From Alteromonas abrolhosensis (GTDB lineage: Bacteria; Pseudomonadota; Gammaproteobacteria; Enterobacterales; Alteromonadaceae): 64,000 nucleotides of DNA. Under the pieces are notes generated by a model that was not told the DNA's origin, searched no databases, and saw nothing but the letters and a program-made list of their open reading frames with translations. Below are positions 1 through 9,000 of this stretch, in pieces (position 1 is the first letter of the stretch; the number at the start of each line of letters is the position of its first letter). The translations under genes were made by a program, and so were the position numbers. The stretch spans positions 1 to 64,000 of the forward strand of contig NZ_MEJH01000003.1 in the NCBI RefSeq assembly GCF_001953635.1, given 5' to 3'.

Positions 1-196
1 GAAACTTAGGTGTTCCATCCGTCCAATTTAGACGACCATGCTTACGAAGCCAAACTAAAACCGTTGAACACCCCTGAATTCCGTAGTGGTCTTGTGCTTG
101 TTTATATGTGAATTCGCCTTTTTCAACTTGGTCTACAACAGCCAATTTAAAAGCGAGGGAATAATCGCGTTGAGTTCTTTTGCTATTTGATTTCAT
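1..196 (-). CDS. IS3-family transposase OrfA, N-terminal part (runs off window)
   Basis: The first 65 codons of an IS3-type OrfA start at ATG 196 and read leftward off the window. The protein begins MKSNSKRTQRDYSLAFKLAV and contains a helix-turn-helix typical of these transposases (TYKQAQDHYGI followed by STVLVWLRKHGRL). OrfA recognises the IS ends and is normally fused to the DDE-bearing OrfB by programmed frameshifting; OrfB is outside the window. A GGAG ribosome-binding site sits six bases before the ATG. Whether the element is intact cannot be seen here. Confidence 0.85.
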   Translation of the reverse strand, partial: MKSNSKRTQRDYSLAFKLAVVDQVEKGEFTYKQAQDHYGIQGCSTVLVWLRKHGRLNWTDGTPKF

Positions 197-248
197 TACA
201 CTCTCCAAATTAAGTTTGAAAAGTGTCAACGCTATTTAGGATGGGTCA
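1..248 (-). mobile_element. End of an IS3-family insertion sequence
   Basis: The left edge of the window is the transposase-proximal end of an insertion sequence running off the window. On the minus strand the presumed terminal inverted repeat begins TGACCCATCC at 248, the usual 5'-TG of IS3-family ends, and an OrfA start follows about 50 bases further in. Directly outside the end lies the 3' part of galE, so this is an insertion or recombination junction. The exact end is inferred from the TG/CA rule and from where galE coding resumes. The other IS end and any target duplication are not visible. Confidence 0.75.
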
Positions 249-448
249 AAGCTTTCGAAAAAGGCTCGGGTAAAACTGTACCTTATAAAATTGCTCCGCG
301 TAGAAGCGGTGATGTGGCAGCCTGTTACGCCGATCCTACTAAGGCAGCCACAGAACTCAATTGGCATGCTGAAAAAGGCTTAGAAGACATGTGTGCAGAC
401 ACATGGAATTGGCAGTCGCAAAACCCAATGGGCTATCCAAAGGACTAG
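249..448 (+). pseudogene. galE: galE (UDP-glucose 4-epimerase), 3' remnant cut by IS
   Basis: From 251 to the TAG at 446-448 an open frame encodes the last 65 residues of a UDP-glucose 4-epimerase: AFEKGSGKTVPY, RRSGDVAACYADPTKAA, then DTWNWQSQNPMGYPKD. This matches the C-terminal substrate-binding part of GalE, a protein of about 338 residues that interconverts UDP-glucose and UDP-galactose for exopolysaccharide and LPS. No start codon or NAD-binding domain is present, because an IS3-family end lies directly upstream. If the rest lies beyond the IS the gene is disrupted; otherwise this is a rearrangement scar. Either way it cannot make a working epimerase from this site. Confidence 0.85.
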
Positions 449-495
449 TTTTGCATTTGAACGCTGCCGATAGGTCTGTTCAACTTACCAGAACT

Positions 496-527
496 AAAAA
501 GCCATGCTGTTGAGCATGGCTTTTTTT
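496..527 (+). terminator. Rho-independent terminator after galE
   Basis: A perfect 8-bp stem GCCATGCT / AGCATGGC (501-508 and 513-520) with a GTTG loop is followed by seven T. A run of A before it may let it also act for transcripts arriving from mlaA on the other strand. Confidence 0.85.
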
Positions 528-633
528 GTGCGGCGCATATATGGCTGGAGTAACGTTGAAGGTGAGATTAGATAATAATAACTAAGCCCTGCCCCGAACT
601 TTATCCCACATCGTTTTATTTATTACTCTTTCT

Positions 634-1578
634 CTATTTGCCATCTTTCGACTTGGCGTCTTTTTCTTTTAGCTTAGTTTTCTGACTGTCATCAGCTGAC
701 GCATCTTCTAAATCTGTAGACTCTTCGACTGTTTCTTCTGACGCTTCTTCATAGCTATCAAAGTCATTGCCTTCCAACATCGCTTCAAAATCAGCAAAGT
801 CGTCTAGCTGCTCATCATCAATGGCTTTATCGCCGCTTTTACCGTCAGTAACGCGAAATTCTAGATTCTCAAAATAAGCATTTTTCACAAAAGCATAGTC
901 ATCAACAGACTGCTCTAGCTGCGCTTCTTGATCAAGTAATTGGGCTCTTGTTTCAAGTACCGAAATACCAATACGCGCTAAGTTTACAGAACCTTCAAGT
1001 AACGACATTGGAAATGCAAAACCGTCGACATAATCACCGGTAAAGCTTCGCGGATCACTTGGGCCTAAAAACGGCAGCATTAAGAAAGGTCCGGTATCTA
1101 ATCCCCACACAGCCAGAGTTTCACCAAACTGCTCACGTTTGCGCTCAATACCAATTTTCGACGCAACATCAAAGGTGCCAACTAACCCTACCGTGGTGTT
1201 AATTAAAAAACGAGCCAGGCTATCTAAACCATCGTCAACTTTGCCTTGAAACATATTATTCAAAAAGTTAGCAGGTTCTTGTAGGTTATCAGTGATGTTC
1301 ACTAAACCAGTTCGCGCAGGCTGAGGCATTACCGTCACGTAAGTAACCGTTATTGGGCGTAAAATGTAGGCATCCAACACATCCCAGTTAAAATCCCAGA
1401 TTTCACGGTTAACCGGCTCGAACGGGTCGCGGGGGTCTGAAGTATTCACTACAGCCTCGCTCGCCCCAGTGTCTTGAGAATACGCTTGAGCCTGATCTTG
1501 AGTATGGTTACTCGCACAGCCACCTAAAAGACTTGCGGCAATAATCAACCCAGTTGCGAGCAATTTAGACAGTTCCAT
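634..1578 (-). CDS. mlaA: MlaA/VacJ outer-membrane lipid-asymmetry lipoprotein
   Basis: MlaA is the outer-membrane part of the Mla pathway, which removes phospholipids from the outer leaflet and passes them to MlaC and the MlaFEDB transporter. The lipobox LLGGC near residue 21 predicts a lipoprotein. The MlaA core follows: DPFEPVNREIWDFN, then NITDNLQEPANFLNNMFQG, LARFLINTTVGLVGTFDVAS, and the conserved GPFLMLPFLGPSDPR. The last roughly 70 residues form an unusual acidic, Glu/Asp/Ser-rich tail ending in a basic patch, not part of the usual family core. Other mla genes are not in the window. It sits 2 bp after ccmI on the same strand, so it may be read from the ccm operon. Confidence 0.93.
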   Translation of the reverse strand: MELSKLLATGLIIAASLLGGCASNHTQDQAQAYSQDTGASEAVVNTSDPRDPFEPVNREIWDFNWDVLDAYILRPITVTYVTVMPQPARTGLVNITDNLQEPANFLNNMFQGKVDDGLDSLARFLINTTVGLVGTFDVASKIGIERKREQFGETLAVWGLDTGPFLMLPFLGPSDPRSFTGDYVDGFAFPMSLLEGSVNLARIGISVLETRAQLLDQEAQLEQSVDDYAFVKNAYFENLEFRVTDGKSGDKAIDDEQLDDFADFEAMLEGNDFDSYEEASEETVEESTDLEDASADDSQKTKLKEKDAKSKDGK

Positions 1579-1580
1579 AC

Positions 1581-2891
1581 TTATAATTCCTTATCAATAA
1601 TAACGCTTAGTGAAGATATTTCGTTGGCAGTAACGCTTGCGCTCACACTGCCTTGCCATTCGCCTTTCGAAACAGCCACATTACCATCTTTAGATAGCCT
1701 TGCGGTAACCACCACATCAGAAAGCGTGGCTAGCGTGAATTGTGGCATCATTGCGTTCTCTGTGGTTAGAGTAACAGAAACGGGAAAGTCATCTATGGGC
1801 AGTTTAACTACAGCAGCGGGCATTTTGTTATCAGAGTTTGCGTCTTGAGCGAACACTATCAGAAAACCCTCTTTAGGCGCTTTTGTATTAGCGTCGTCAG
1901 ACAGACTCACCGTAATATTAAAGCCGGTTTGTGCTTCGCTATTAGTATTTTTCGCTTCGCTACTGGCATTTTGCGCTGTTGATGTATCAGTAATTTCAGC
2001 AGCTGTATTTTGTAGCGCTGCCATTTCATTGGTATTCCCTTTTAGCTCTTTTATACGCGCAACTAAACGCTGCGCCATATCGCTATCAGCTGGCAACTTA
2101 CCTTCTACTTGTTGATAAAAACGCTGAGTATTTTCAAGATCGCCAAGTTGAGCAGAGACCACCGCCATCATCAGCGCAAGATTATCATTCGCTGGATTGT
2201 CGTTTAGCAAGCCCAACAAGATAGATTGCGCACGTTCCAGATTATTTACATCCCCTGTGGTCATCAAGGCTTGAGCAAGCGTAATGCGATTAGCTGAATT
2301 AGACGGCGCCAAACTCACCGCTCTATCGATAGCTTCAATGGCCTGCACTTCTTGACCAATACTCAGCATTAATCTGCCAAAATACATCCATCCCGTGTCG
2401 TCTTCGGGCTCTTCTCTCAAACGCTGGCGTATAGCAAGAGCAAGGCTAGCAATGTCTTGTTGGGTCAGGTTATTCGCATTACCGCTGGCAAGCTGTTGAC
2501 TCAATTCGGGCAACGCTTCAATAGCTTGGCTCGCCTGGGCAACACGACCCATTTGGTTTACCTGCGCATATACAATCACTCCACAGACTATGGCAAGCAC
2601 ACCACCAATCAATAAAGGGAGCTTTGCTGTACCCGTTTTATGAGATTGAAATGCGCTTTCATCTACCAGCGCTAGTTTTAGTTCATCAACGGCTTGGCGC
2701 TTATCGTGCTCGCTGATGAGACCTTCTTGTACTTCACGGTCAAGTTCGGCAAGACGCTGCTTAACAATTTGCGTATTGCTCAAACTGTCTTGTTTTGCGT
2801 GGTTTTTATTACGCAGCCATGGGAAAGCAACAATTAATAGAACAAGCGTAATTAAGCCTGAAACAATAATATAAAACTCAGACCAACTCAT
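1581..2891 (-). CDS. ccmI: Cytochrome c maturation protein CcmI
   Basis: CcmI holds apocytochrome c for haem attachment, working with CcmF and CcmH in the inner membrane and periplasm. Two membrane helices lie at about residues 8-24 and 93-111, with a cytoplasmic helical loop between them (VKQRLAELDREVQEGLISEHD, typical of CcmI). A periplasmic TPR region covers about 140-285, and a C-terminal domain that should bind the apocytochrome C-terminus follows. A low-complexity Asn/Thr/Ala linker near 295-320 separates the two. Last gene of the ccm operon, overlapping ccmH by 4 bp. Confidence 0.9.
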   Translation of the reverse strand: MSWSEFYIIVSGLITLVLLIVAFPWLRNKNHAKQDSLSNTQIVKQRLAELDREVQEGLISEHDKRQAVDELKLALVDESAFQSHKTGTAKLPLLIGGVLAIVCGVIVYAQVNQMGRVAQASQAIEALPELSQQLASGNANNLTQQDIASLALAIRQRLREEPEDDTGWMYFGRLMLSIGQEVQAIEAIDRAVSLAPSNSANRITLAQALMTTGDVNNLERAQSILLGLLNDNPANDNLALMMAVVSAQLGDLENTQRFYQQVEGKLPADSDMAQRLVARIKELKGNTNEMAALQNTAAEITDTSTAQNASSEAKNTNSEAQTGFNITVSLSDDANTKAPKEGFLIVFAQDANSDNKMPAAVVKLPIDDFPVSVTLTTENAMMPQFTLATLSDVVVTARLSKDGNVAVSKGEWQGSVSASVTANEISSLSVIIDKEL

Positions 2892-3382
2892 TCTTTCTCT
2901 CGCTCCAACATTTCATCTGCTTTAGCTAACTTAGCAGCCATATCTTCTGGTGGTGTTACCGATTTGCGGCGAACCACCACAATCAGGGCAATGAAAATAA
3001 ACAAGACTGGACCGGCCCAAAGCCACAAGGTCGCAGCCGTAACCGGCGGTTGATAGTGCACAAAATCGCCATAGCGCGACTTCATAAAATCAATCACCTC
3101 CTGCTCTGTTTTGCCTTGTTTTAACAACGCGTAAACTTTTCGGCGCATGTCATGGGCAATCATGGCGTCGCTATCAGCAATATTCTGGTTTTGACACATA
3201 GGGCAACGTAATTCGGCGGTAAGCTTTAAAAAGCTTTCACGCTGAGCAGGCGTGTCGAAAGAAAACTTATCTTCAACCGCACTTACCGAATAAGCGCTAA
3301 GCACAATCAGCAGCGTAAAAACACTTAGCGTAATGGTTTTAAAGGACGCGCGACTGTGGGAGGAAGTTTTCGATAACATCAT
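2888..3382 (-). CDS. ccmH: Cytochrome c maturation thioredoxin-like protein CcmH
   Basis: CcmH reduces the CXXCH cysteines of apocytochrome c before haem ligation. The family signature LRCPMCQNQNIADSDA lies near residues 58-73, with the two redox cysteines in CPMC. An N-terminal signal or anchor segment precedes it, and a C-terminal membrane helix (LWLWAGPVLFIFIALIVVV) anchors it. The length of 164 residues matches the short, non-fused form; the CcmI portion is a separate downstream gene. It overlaps ccmG by 1 bp and ccmI by 4 bp, so translation is probably coupled. Confidence 0.95.
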   Translation of the reverse strand: MMLSKTSSHSRASFKTITLSVFTLLIVLSAYSVSAVEDKFSFDTPAQRESFLKLTAELRCPMCQNQNIADSDAMIAHDMRRKVYALLKQGKTEQEVIDFMKSRYGDFVHYQPPVTAATLWLWAGPVLFIFIALIVVVRRKSVTPPEDMAAKLAKADEMLEREKE

Positions 3383-4083
3383 TATTCGCCTCCCTGTGCA
3401 CTTGTGGTGCTCTGGTTATTTTTTTCATTAAGCGTGTTCGACAAGTTAGGCTCTGAGGCCATCACTGCATCTACATCTACCTTTTTGTCATTGCCTTTTT
3501 TGCCAGACGCTTCTGCCACCAGCTTGTTATATAGCGGGCCAACTTTGGTGTTCCAAACACGCTCGTTAATATCGCCTATGTGGTGCATGCGAATAATGCC
3601 TTCAGCGTCGATAACAAAGTGCTCAGGCGCTCCAGTTACTCCAAGGTCGAGCGACGTATCGCGATAGACATCAAAAATATTATACGCGTAAGGGTTACCG
3701 TAACGGCTGAGCATGTCGGTAACTTCTTGCTGAACACGGCTCAGTGTTTTTGTGCCAAAGTCTGGGTCTAAGTCCTGATCAAAATACAAACCCACAATGT
3801 GAACGTTTTGTTCGTTCTTTAGCTGAGTTAGGTACGGCATCTCAACAGCGCAGGTCACGCACCATACACCCCATACATTTAATATGGTGACCTTGCCCTT
3901 TAAATCTTCAGGTGTATAGGTCACCTCTGGCTTCATCAGGTCTGGCAGTGAGAATGCAGGTAACGTCTTATCCTGAACCTGAGAATCTAACTCTCTGGGG
4001 TCAGAAAAAAGCCCTTTAAACAGGAAAATGACCAGCAAAGAAAACAACACTAACGGAATAGCAACGAGTGGTGCTTTTTTCAT
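3382..4083 (-). CDS. ccmG: Thiol:disulfide interchange protein CcmG/DsbE
   Basis: CcmG is a membrane-anchored periplasmic thioredoxin that keeps CcmH and apocytochrome c reduced, taking electrons from DsbD. One N-terminal helix (VAIPLVLFSLLVIFLFKGLF) is followed by a thioredoxin fold with the active site WCVTC in VTILNVWGVWCVTC, and by the family's GVTGAPEHFVID segment with its cis-proline region. The C-terminus is about 45 residues longer than typical CcmG and is a hydrophilic Lys/Asn/Ser tail of unknown role. It overlaps ccmF and ccmH by single bases. Confidence 0.94.
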   Translation of the reverse strand: MKKAPLVAIPLVLFSLLVIFLFKGLFSDPRELDSQVQDKTLPAFSLPDLMKPEVTYTPEDLKGKVTILNVWGVWCVTCAVEMPYLTQLKNEQNVHIVGLYFDQDLDPDFGTKTLSRVQQEVTDMLSRYGNPYAYNIFDVYRDTSLDLGVTGAPEHFVIDAEGIIRMHHIGDINERVWNTKVGPLYNKLVAEASGKKGNDKKVDVDAVMASEPNLSNTLNEKNNQSTTSAQGGE

Positions 4084-6140
4084 TATGCGCCTCCTTTCAC
4101 TGACGCATTTGATGGAGTGGATACTTGACCATGAGATTGCTCAGCGTCGTTTTTACCTTTACCACCAAATACACGTTTGATCTTTTTAACTTTAGCCATA
4201 CGGTAACGTTTGTCGCTAATAGAGAAGATACCGCCTATAGCCATAACCACTGCGCCCGTCCATAGCCAGATAACAAATGGCTTAATATAAATACGGATGG
4301 CCCATGCGCCATTGTCTAAAGGCTCGCCCATAGCGATAAATAAATCTCTCATAGGATTTGAGTGAATAGCGGCTTCAGTCATCGGCATACGCTGTACCAT
4401 ATACAAACGCTTTTCTGGCTCAAGATGCGCGATTAATTCACCGTCTTGATAAACGTCGAATACGCCTTTGTCCGCCTCAAAGTTCGGACCTTGGACTTTG
4501 ACGACATCTCTAAAGCTAAAGTCATAATCGCCAAGAGAAACGGTATCGCCGATGTCCATGCGCACATCGCGCTCCATTTCATAGTTTGAAACCAGCGTAA
4601 TGCCGATAATGCAGATTGCAAAACCCACATGGCCCAGCACCATTCCCCAGTGGCTTGGCGTAAGCTTGCGAAGTTTAGATAGCACCGATGCATTGTCACT
4701 GTTACTTGATGGCATTGCCGATAGACGCTGCATCACCTCTTGCACTGTAGTGACTAAAATCCAAAACACCAACACCATGCCTAAAACGCCCATATAAGTT
4801 GGTTCATCATAGGCAAAGTTCACTAACACACCTGCACTTAGTGCAATACCGCCAGCGATTAATAGCTGTTTTTGTAATTCACTGGCTTTTTGCTGTTTCC
4901 AGCGCGTAAGCGGCCCAAGACCTAGCATTAGTACGAATGGCACAATCAATAAGGTAAACATTTGATTGAAGAACGGAGCGCCTACAGAAATACTGCCTAG
5001 GCCTAACTCTTTATGTACAAGTGGCAGTAGTGTACCCAACAATACAACTAGTGTTGCTGCGCACAAAAAGACATTATTTCCCATTAGCAACACTTCACGG
5101 GAAAATGCTTGATAGCGGCCTGGGCTTTTAAGTGAAGCTGCTCGCATAGCGTAAAGCAGCAAGCCAAAGCCACTAAGTACAATCAATATTCCCAGTATAA
5201 ATAAGCCTCGGGTAGGATCGCTTGCAAACGAGTGTACCGAAACAATCACTCCAGAACGTACTAAGAAGGTGCCAAGTAAACTCAAACTAAAGGCGGCAAT
5301 AGCAAGCAGTACGGTCCACGACTTAAACGCCTTTCGCTTTTCGGTTACGGCTAGCGAGTGCATTAGCGCAGTACCGACCAACCAAGGCATGAAAGAGGCG
5401 TTCTCTACTGGATCCCAGAACCACCAGCCACCCCAGCCAAGTTCGTAATACGCCCACCAGCTACCTAGCGCAATGCCCACGGTGAGAAACGCCCAGGCAG
5501 AAATAACCCAGGGCCTTGACCAGCGTGCCCAGGTTGAGTCTAGCTGACCTGAAATCAGTGCTGAAATTGCAAAAGCAAACGCGACAGAAAAGCCAACATA
5601 GCCCATATAAAGCATAGGCGGGTGAATGATCATGCCAAAATCTTGCAGCAGCGGATTAAGATCTCGACCATCGACCGGGAAAAATGGCAGCATGCTGTTA
5701 AACGGGTTTGAGGTAAGCAGCATAAATAAGTAAAAACCGATGCCCACCATTCCCAATACCGACAACACCCGTGCGACCATAGCAAGAGGAATACCCTTGC
5801 TGAATATCGCCACTGCTACTGTCCATATGGAAAGCATCAACACCCACAGCAGAAATGAGCCTTCGTGGCCGCCCCACACGGCGGTAATTTTATAATAAAT
5901 AGGAAGTCGACTATTTGAGTGCTGGGCAACATACGCCACACTGAAATCGTCAGTCACAAAGGCGTAGGTTAAGCATACATAGGCGATAAGCGTGAAGGTA
6001 AACAAGCCGATTGCCAGTGGTTTGGCGGTTGCCATTAACGCTTCGTGCTGACGGTGAGCCCCCCATAGCGGATAAACGGCCAATAATATAGAGAGCACTA
6101 GCGCAAGCGTCAGCGCAATATTTCCAATCTCTGGCACCAT
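4083..6140 (-). CDS. ccmF: Haem lyase subunit CcmF
   Basis: CcmF is the large polytopic subunit of the cytochrome c haem ligase; it takes haem from CcmE and attaches it to apocytochrome c with CcmH and CcmI. The tryptophan-rich haem-handling motif WGGWWFWDPVENASFMPW is near residues 236-253 and the upstream WGGHEGSFLLW is near 89-99. About 15 membrane helices are apparent, and the periplasmic domain near the C-terminus (SLGDYDFSFRDV to PMTEAAIHSNPMRD) is present. The length of 685 residues is normal. Start ATG, 3 bp after the ccmE stop. Confidence 0.97.
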   Translation of the reverse strand: MVPEIGNIALTLALVLSILLAVYPLWGAHRQHEALMATAKPLAIGLFTFTLIAYVCLTYAFVTDDFSVAYVAQHSNSRLPIYYKITAVWGGHEGSFLLWVLMLSIWTVAVAIFSKGIPLAMVARVLSVLGMVGIGFYLFMLLTSNPFNSMLPFFPVDGRDLNPLLQDFGMIIHPPMLYMGYVGFSVAFAFAISALISGQLDSTWARWSRPWVISAWAFLTVGIALGSWWAYYELGWGGWWFWDPVENASFMPWLVGTALMHSLAVTEKRKAFKSWTVLLAIAAFSLSLLGTFLVRSGVIVSVHSFASDPTRGLFILGILIVLSGFGLLLYAMRAASLKSPGRYQAFSREVLLMGNNVFLCAATLVVLLGTLLPLVHKELGLGSISVGAPFFNQMFTLLIVPFVLMLGLGPLTRWKQQKASELQKQLLIAGGIALSAGVLVNFAYDEPTYMGVLGMVLVFWILVTTVQEVMQRLSAMPSSNSDNASVLSKLRKLTPSHWGMVLGHVGFAICIIGITLVSNYEMERDVRMDIGDTVSLGDYDFSFRDVVKVQGPNFEADKGVFDVYQDGELIAHLEPEKRLYMVQRMPMTEAAIHSNPMRDLFIAMGEPLDNGAWAIRIYIKPFVIWLWTGAVVMAIGGIFSISDKRYRMAKVKKIKRVFGGKGKNDAEQSHGQVSTPSNASVKGGA

Positions 6141-6143
6141 TAT

Positions 6144-6638
6144 TTATTTGCCTCCGCTGCCGGTAGTCGACTCGTAGGAAGACATATTTTCAGGTTTAAC
6201 GTGCTTAATGCCCTTCATCTTCTCAGCAAGCTCAGGAGGCATGTACTCTTCATCGTGCTTCGCTAGCACTTCCTGCGCCTTGATACTGCTTGCACCAGTG
6301 AGCACTCCCGTTGCCACAATGCCCTGACCTTCACGGAACAAATCAGGCAGGATACCGGTATAAGTCACGGTAACCGTTGGGCCGGTATCGATAAGGTCAA
6401 AGCTCACAGCTAAGCTTTCTTGATCCCTTTTTACACTACCAGGCACCACCATACCGCCTATACGAAGACGCTGGCCAACCTGCGGTTTCTGGCCGTTTTT
6501 ACCTTCAATAATTTCACTTGGCGTATAAAAAAGATCAATACTGTCGTTTAGGGCGTAAAGCATCAATCCAATTGCACTTACTATTAAAAAACCGATAATT
6601 CCCACTACGGCTAGTCGCTGCTTTCGTCTCGGGTTCAT
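6144..6638 (-). CDS. ccmE: Periplasmic haem chaperone CcmE
   Basis: CcmE covalently binds haem handed over by CcmC with CcmAB and delivers it to CcmF. One N-terminal anchor ([21 protein letters not shown]) precedes an OB-fold beta-barrel containing [15 protein letters not shown]. The haem-binding HxxxY motif appears as [11 protein letters not shown] near residues 127-137. The length of 164 residues is typical. A 74-bp gap separates it from ccmD, the only notable break in the ccm operon. Confidence 0.96.
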   Translation of the reverse strand: MNPRRKQRLAVVGIIGFLIVSAIGLMLYALNDSIDLFYTPSEIIEGKNGQKPQVGQRLRIGGMVVPGSVKRDQESLAVSFDLIDTGPTVTVTYTGILPDLFREGQGIVATGVLTGASSIKAQEVLAKHDEEYMPPELAEKMKGIKHVKPENMSSYESTTGSGGK

Positions 6639-6712
6639 GCAACTCTCACTTCGAAAAAACTAATAAACGATAAAAACGCAAATGAATACTAAGTTCACTT
6701 TTAGCATTAACA

Positions 6713-6922
6713 CTACATGCTGTCTTGCTGTTGCTGTCGCGCTTTTTTAATTCGCGCTTTGCGCTCTTGTTCCACCACAACCTGCTTTAAAAGTTTGCTG
6801 TGCTTAATAAAACTCTGAATAACGATAATACCCATTGCTAAGAACGTAACGCCAAACGACAGCCATACATAAAATGCATAGCCGCCCATATTTAAAAAAT
6901 CGGCAAAGGATTCAAACTGCAT
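6713..6922 (-). CDS. ccmD: Haem exporter accessory protein CcmD
   Basis: A 69-residue membrane protein with one helix (GYAFYVWLSFGVTFLAMGIIVIQ) and a basic Lys/Arg-rich cytoplasmic tail. CcmD is needed to release holo-CcmE from the CcmABCD complex. The starting segment FADFLNMGGYAFYVW is the recognisable family feature. It lies 1 bp after ccmC, in the standard ccmC-ccmD-ccmE order. Confidence 0.92.
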   Translation of the reverse strand: MQFESFADFLNMGGYAFYVWLSFGVTFLAMGIIVIQSFIKHSKLLKQVVVEQERKARIKKARQQQQDSM

Positions 6923-6923
6923 C

Positions 6924-7712
6924 TTAACTGCCCTCTTTTAAATTAACGTTAGGTGAGCCGCTGGTCTGTTTCGACACATTCTCTAATGCCAAGGCTTGTA
7001 CCCAAGGCCTGTGCATCTCTCTAAGCACAATCTCATTACGTAAACGCACTGTCGTTACCGCGCCAATAAAAAACGCGAAACCCAGCAAGTTAATTAACAG
7101 TGGCCACAGCATTTCAGGAGCAATCGAAGGATTATCGAATTTACTAATGGTCGCGCCTTGATGTAACGTGTTCCACCATTCTACCGAGTAGTGAATAATA
7201 GGAATATTTACTACGCCCACCAGCGCCATCACGCCTGCGGCTTTACCCGCCTGCTGTTTGTCTTCAAAAGCACCGTAAAGCGCAATCACGCCCATGTACA
7301 AGAAAAGCAGAATAAGCTCTGAAGTTAGGCGTGCATCCCACACCCACCAAGCGCCCCACATTGGCTTGCCCCAGGCGGCGCCCGTGAATAGAGCGATAAA
7401 CGTCATTACTGCGCCGATAGGCGCCATAGCAATCATGCTCATATAGGCAGTGCGCCACTGCCACACCATACCCACCAAGGCTGCAATTGCCATGGCGACA
7501 TAAGTGCCCATAGACAAAATTGCGCTAGGTACATGGATATAGATAATTCTAAATGAATCACCTTGTTGATAATCTTGAGGCGCAAATGCCAGCCCCCATA
7601 CAGTGCCAATGCTCAGACACACTAAAGCACTAACCCAAAACCAAGGCTGTAAAGTTAGGCAGAGCTGATACGCGCGCTCTGTCTTTGCGTAGGGGTGTAA
7701 CCACTTCCACAT
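6924..7712 (-). CDS. ccmC: Haem exporter CcmC
   Basis: CcmC transfers haem to CcmE at the periplasmic face. It is a six-helix membrane protein with the tryptophan-rich motif WGAWWVWDARLTSELILL near residues 122-139, and flanking histidines in IYIHVPSA and IIHYSVEWWNTLHQG that are expected haem ligands. The length of 262 residues is usual. It shares a base with ccmB and ends 1 bp before ccmD. Confidence 0.97.
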   Translation of the reverse strand: MWKWLHPYAKTERAYQLCLTLQPWFWVSALVCLSIGTVWGLAFAPQDYQQGDSFRIIYIHVPSAILSMGTYVAMAIAALVGMVWQWRTAYMSMIAMAPIGAVMTFIALFTGAAWGKPMWGAWWVWDARLTSELILLFLYMGVIALYGAFEDKQQAGKAAGVMALVGVVNIPIIHYSVEWWNTLHQGATISKFDNPSIAPEMLWPLLINLLGFAFFIGAVTTVRLRNEIVLREMHRPWVQALALENVSKQTSGSPNVNLKEGS

Positions 7713-8377
7713 TAGTTTTGACTCACTTTTAAAGAATACGCGATGGCAAACGGTGCCAATGCCGCAGCCAATAAAAGCATGGCGGCAATAATAGCAAGTT
7801 GCGCATGATAAGGTAATTGCAGTGCGGCAGAATCCACAGCCGACGTGGCAAATATCAGTAACGGAATAAAGACAGGGATAAGTAGCAATGCCAACAGCAC
7901 CCCACCTTTTTGCAATCCAACGGTAAGCCCTACTGCGATAGCACCAATTAAAGAAAGTAATGGCGTTCCCAGCAACAATGTTAAAACGAGCGCGATATAC
8001 ATATCGACCGTTAAATTTAAAAACATCGCTAGCAGTGGAGATAGCAATAATAAAGGCACGAAGCTAACCAGCCAATGGGCAGCCACTTTTACTGCACTCA
8101 CCGCTGGTAATGGCATACCAGATAGCATGTACTGCTCTAGCGACCCGTCTTGGAAGTCATCGCGAAACAGCCTTTCCATCGCCATGAGCGATGACAAAAT
8201 CGCCGCAATCCAAATTACCCCCGGTCCAATGCGCTGAAGGGTGTCGGGAGACGGACTAACGCCTAAGGGAAATAAGGTCACCACCATTAGCAAAAACATC
8301 AGAGGTTGCACCAATTCCGCTTTTTGCTTGAACGCAATGTGCATGTCGCGTTTAAAAATACCTTGATAAAGTGACAT
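7712..8377 (-). CDS. ccmB: Haem exporter permease CcmB
   Basis: CcmB is the membrane subunit of the CcmAB ABC complex, which uses ATP to free holo-CcmE from CcmCD. Six hydrophobic helices are visible, and the N-terminal KRDMHIAFKQKAELVQPLMFLLMV segment (positions about 8-32) and the FRDDFQDGSLEQYMLS motif near residues 71-86 are characteristic. The length of 221 residues is standard. It overlaps ccmA and ccmC by one base each. Confidence 0.95.
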   Translation of the reverse strand: MSLYQGIFKRDMHIAFKQKAELVQPLMFLLMVVTLFPLGVSPSPDTLQRIGPGVIWIAAILSSLMAMERLFRDDFQDGSLEQYMLSGMPLPAVSAVKVAAHWLVSFVPLLLLSPLLAMFLNLTVDMYIALVLTLLLGTPLLSLIGAIAVGLTVGLQKGGVLLALLLIPVFIPLLIFATSAVDSAALQLPYHAQLAIIAAMLLLAAALAPFAIAYSLKVSQN

Positions 8378-9000
8378 TAAAAGCGGTACTCCAGGTCAAA
8401 TACGCGGTGTTCCCCAGCATTTTCTGACAGTGGTTGATGCGAAGTGGTAATAATAAGACCACCGCGTCTAACGTGCTCTTTCATACTTGTTTCAAGTAAG
8501 TGAACCCCTTTTACATCAAGCGCTGTAAACGGTTCGTCTAATATCCACACCTTTGCTGGCTTAAGCCATAGTCTTGATAGCGCCACACGACGCTGTTGAC
8601 CTGCCGACAAATACCTAACAGGCACATCTTCAAGCCCAACTAACCCTACTTTTGCCAAGACGTCATACAGCGTATTTTCTTGTACCGATATACTGTGTTG
8701 GGCTAACCAAAACGATAAGTTATCCAAGGCTGAAAGGCTGCCGTTAGTACCGCTCTTATGTCCTAAATAGAAAAGATCGCGATAATAGCCGGTCTTGTCT
8801 TCGGAAATGTTTACACCGTTATATAAAACGGCGCCCGAATCAGGTGCACTCAACCCAGTTAATATGCGAAGTAAGCTGGTTTTTCCTGCACCGTTAGGGC
8901 CGCGCAAGTACAGCAGCTCACCAGTATTAACAACCAGTGAAAGCCCCTCAAAAAGGGTTCTATCTCGTTTGCTGCACGTTAATCCGCACGCCTCTAACAC
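8377..9000 (-). CDS. ccmA: Haem exporter ATPase CcmA
   Basis: ATPase subunit of CcmAB. It carries the Walker A site GPNGAGKTSLLR, the ABC signature YLSAGQQRRVALSRL, and Walker B with DEPF (VWILDEPFTALD). The GTG at 9000 is chosen as start because it gives MLEACGLTCSKRDRTLFEG, the usual CcmA N-terminus and length (207 aa), and because GGAG lies upstream at normal spacing. The frame is open further up to an ATG at 9087, which would add 29 residues unlike the family. First gene of the ccm operon, so the promoter should lie in 9001-9320. Confidence 0.92.
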   Translation of the reverse strand: MLEACGLTCSKRDRTLFEGLSLVVNTGELLYLRGPNGAGKTSLLRILTGLSAPDSGAVLYNGVNISEDKTGYYRDLFYLGHKSGTNGSLSALDNLSFWLAQHSISVQENTLYDVLAKVGLVGLEDVPVRYLSAGQQRRVALSRLWLKPAKVWILDEPFTALDVKGVHLLETSMKEHVRRGGLIITTSHQPLSENAGEHRVFDLEYRF

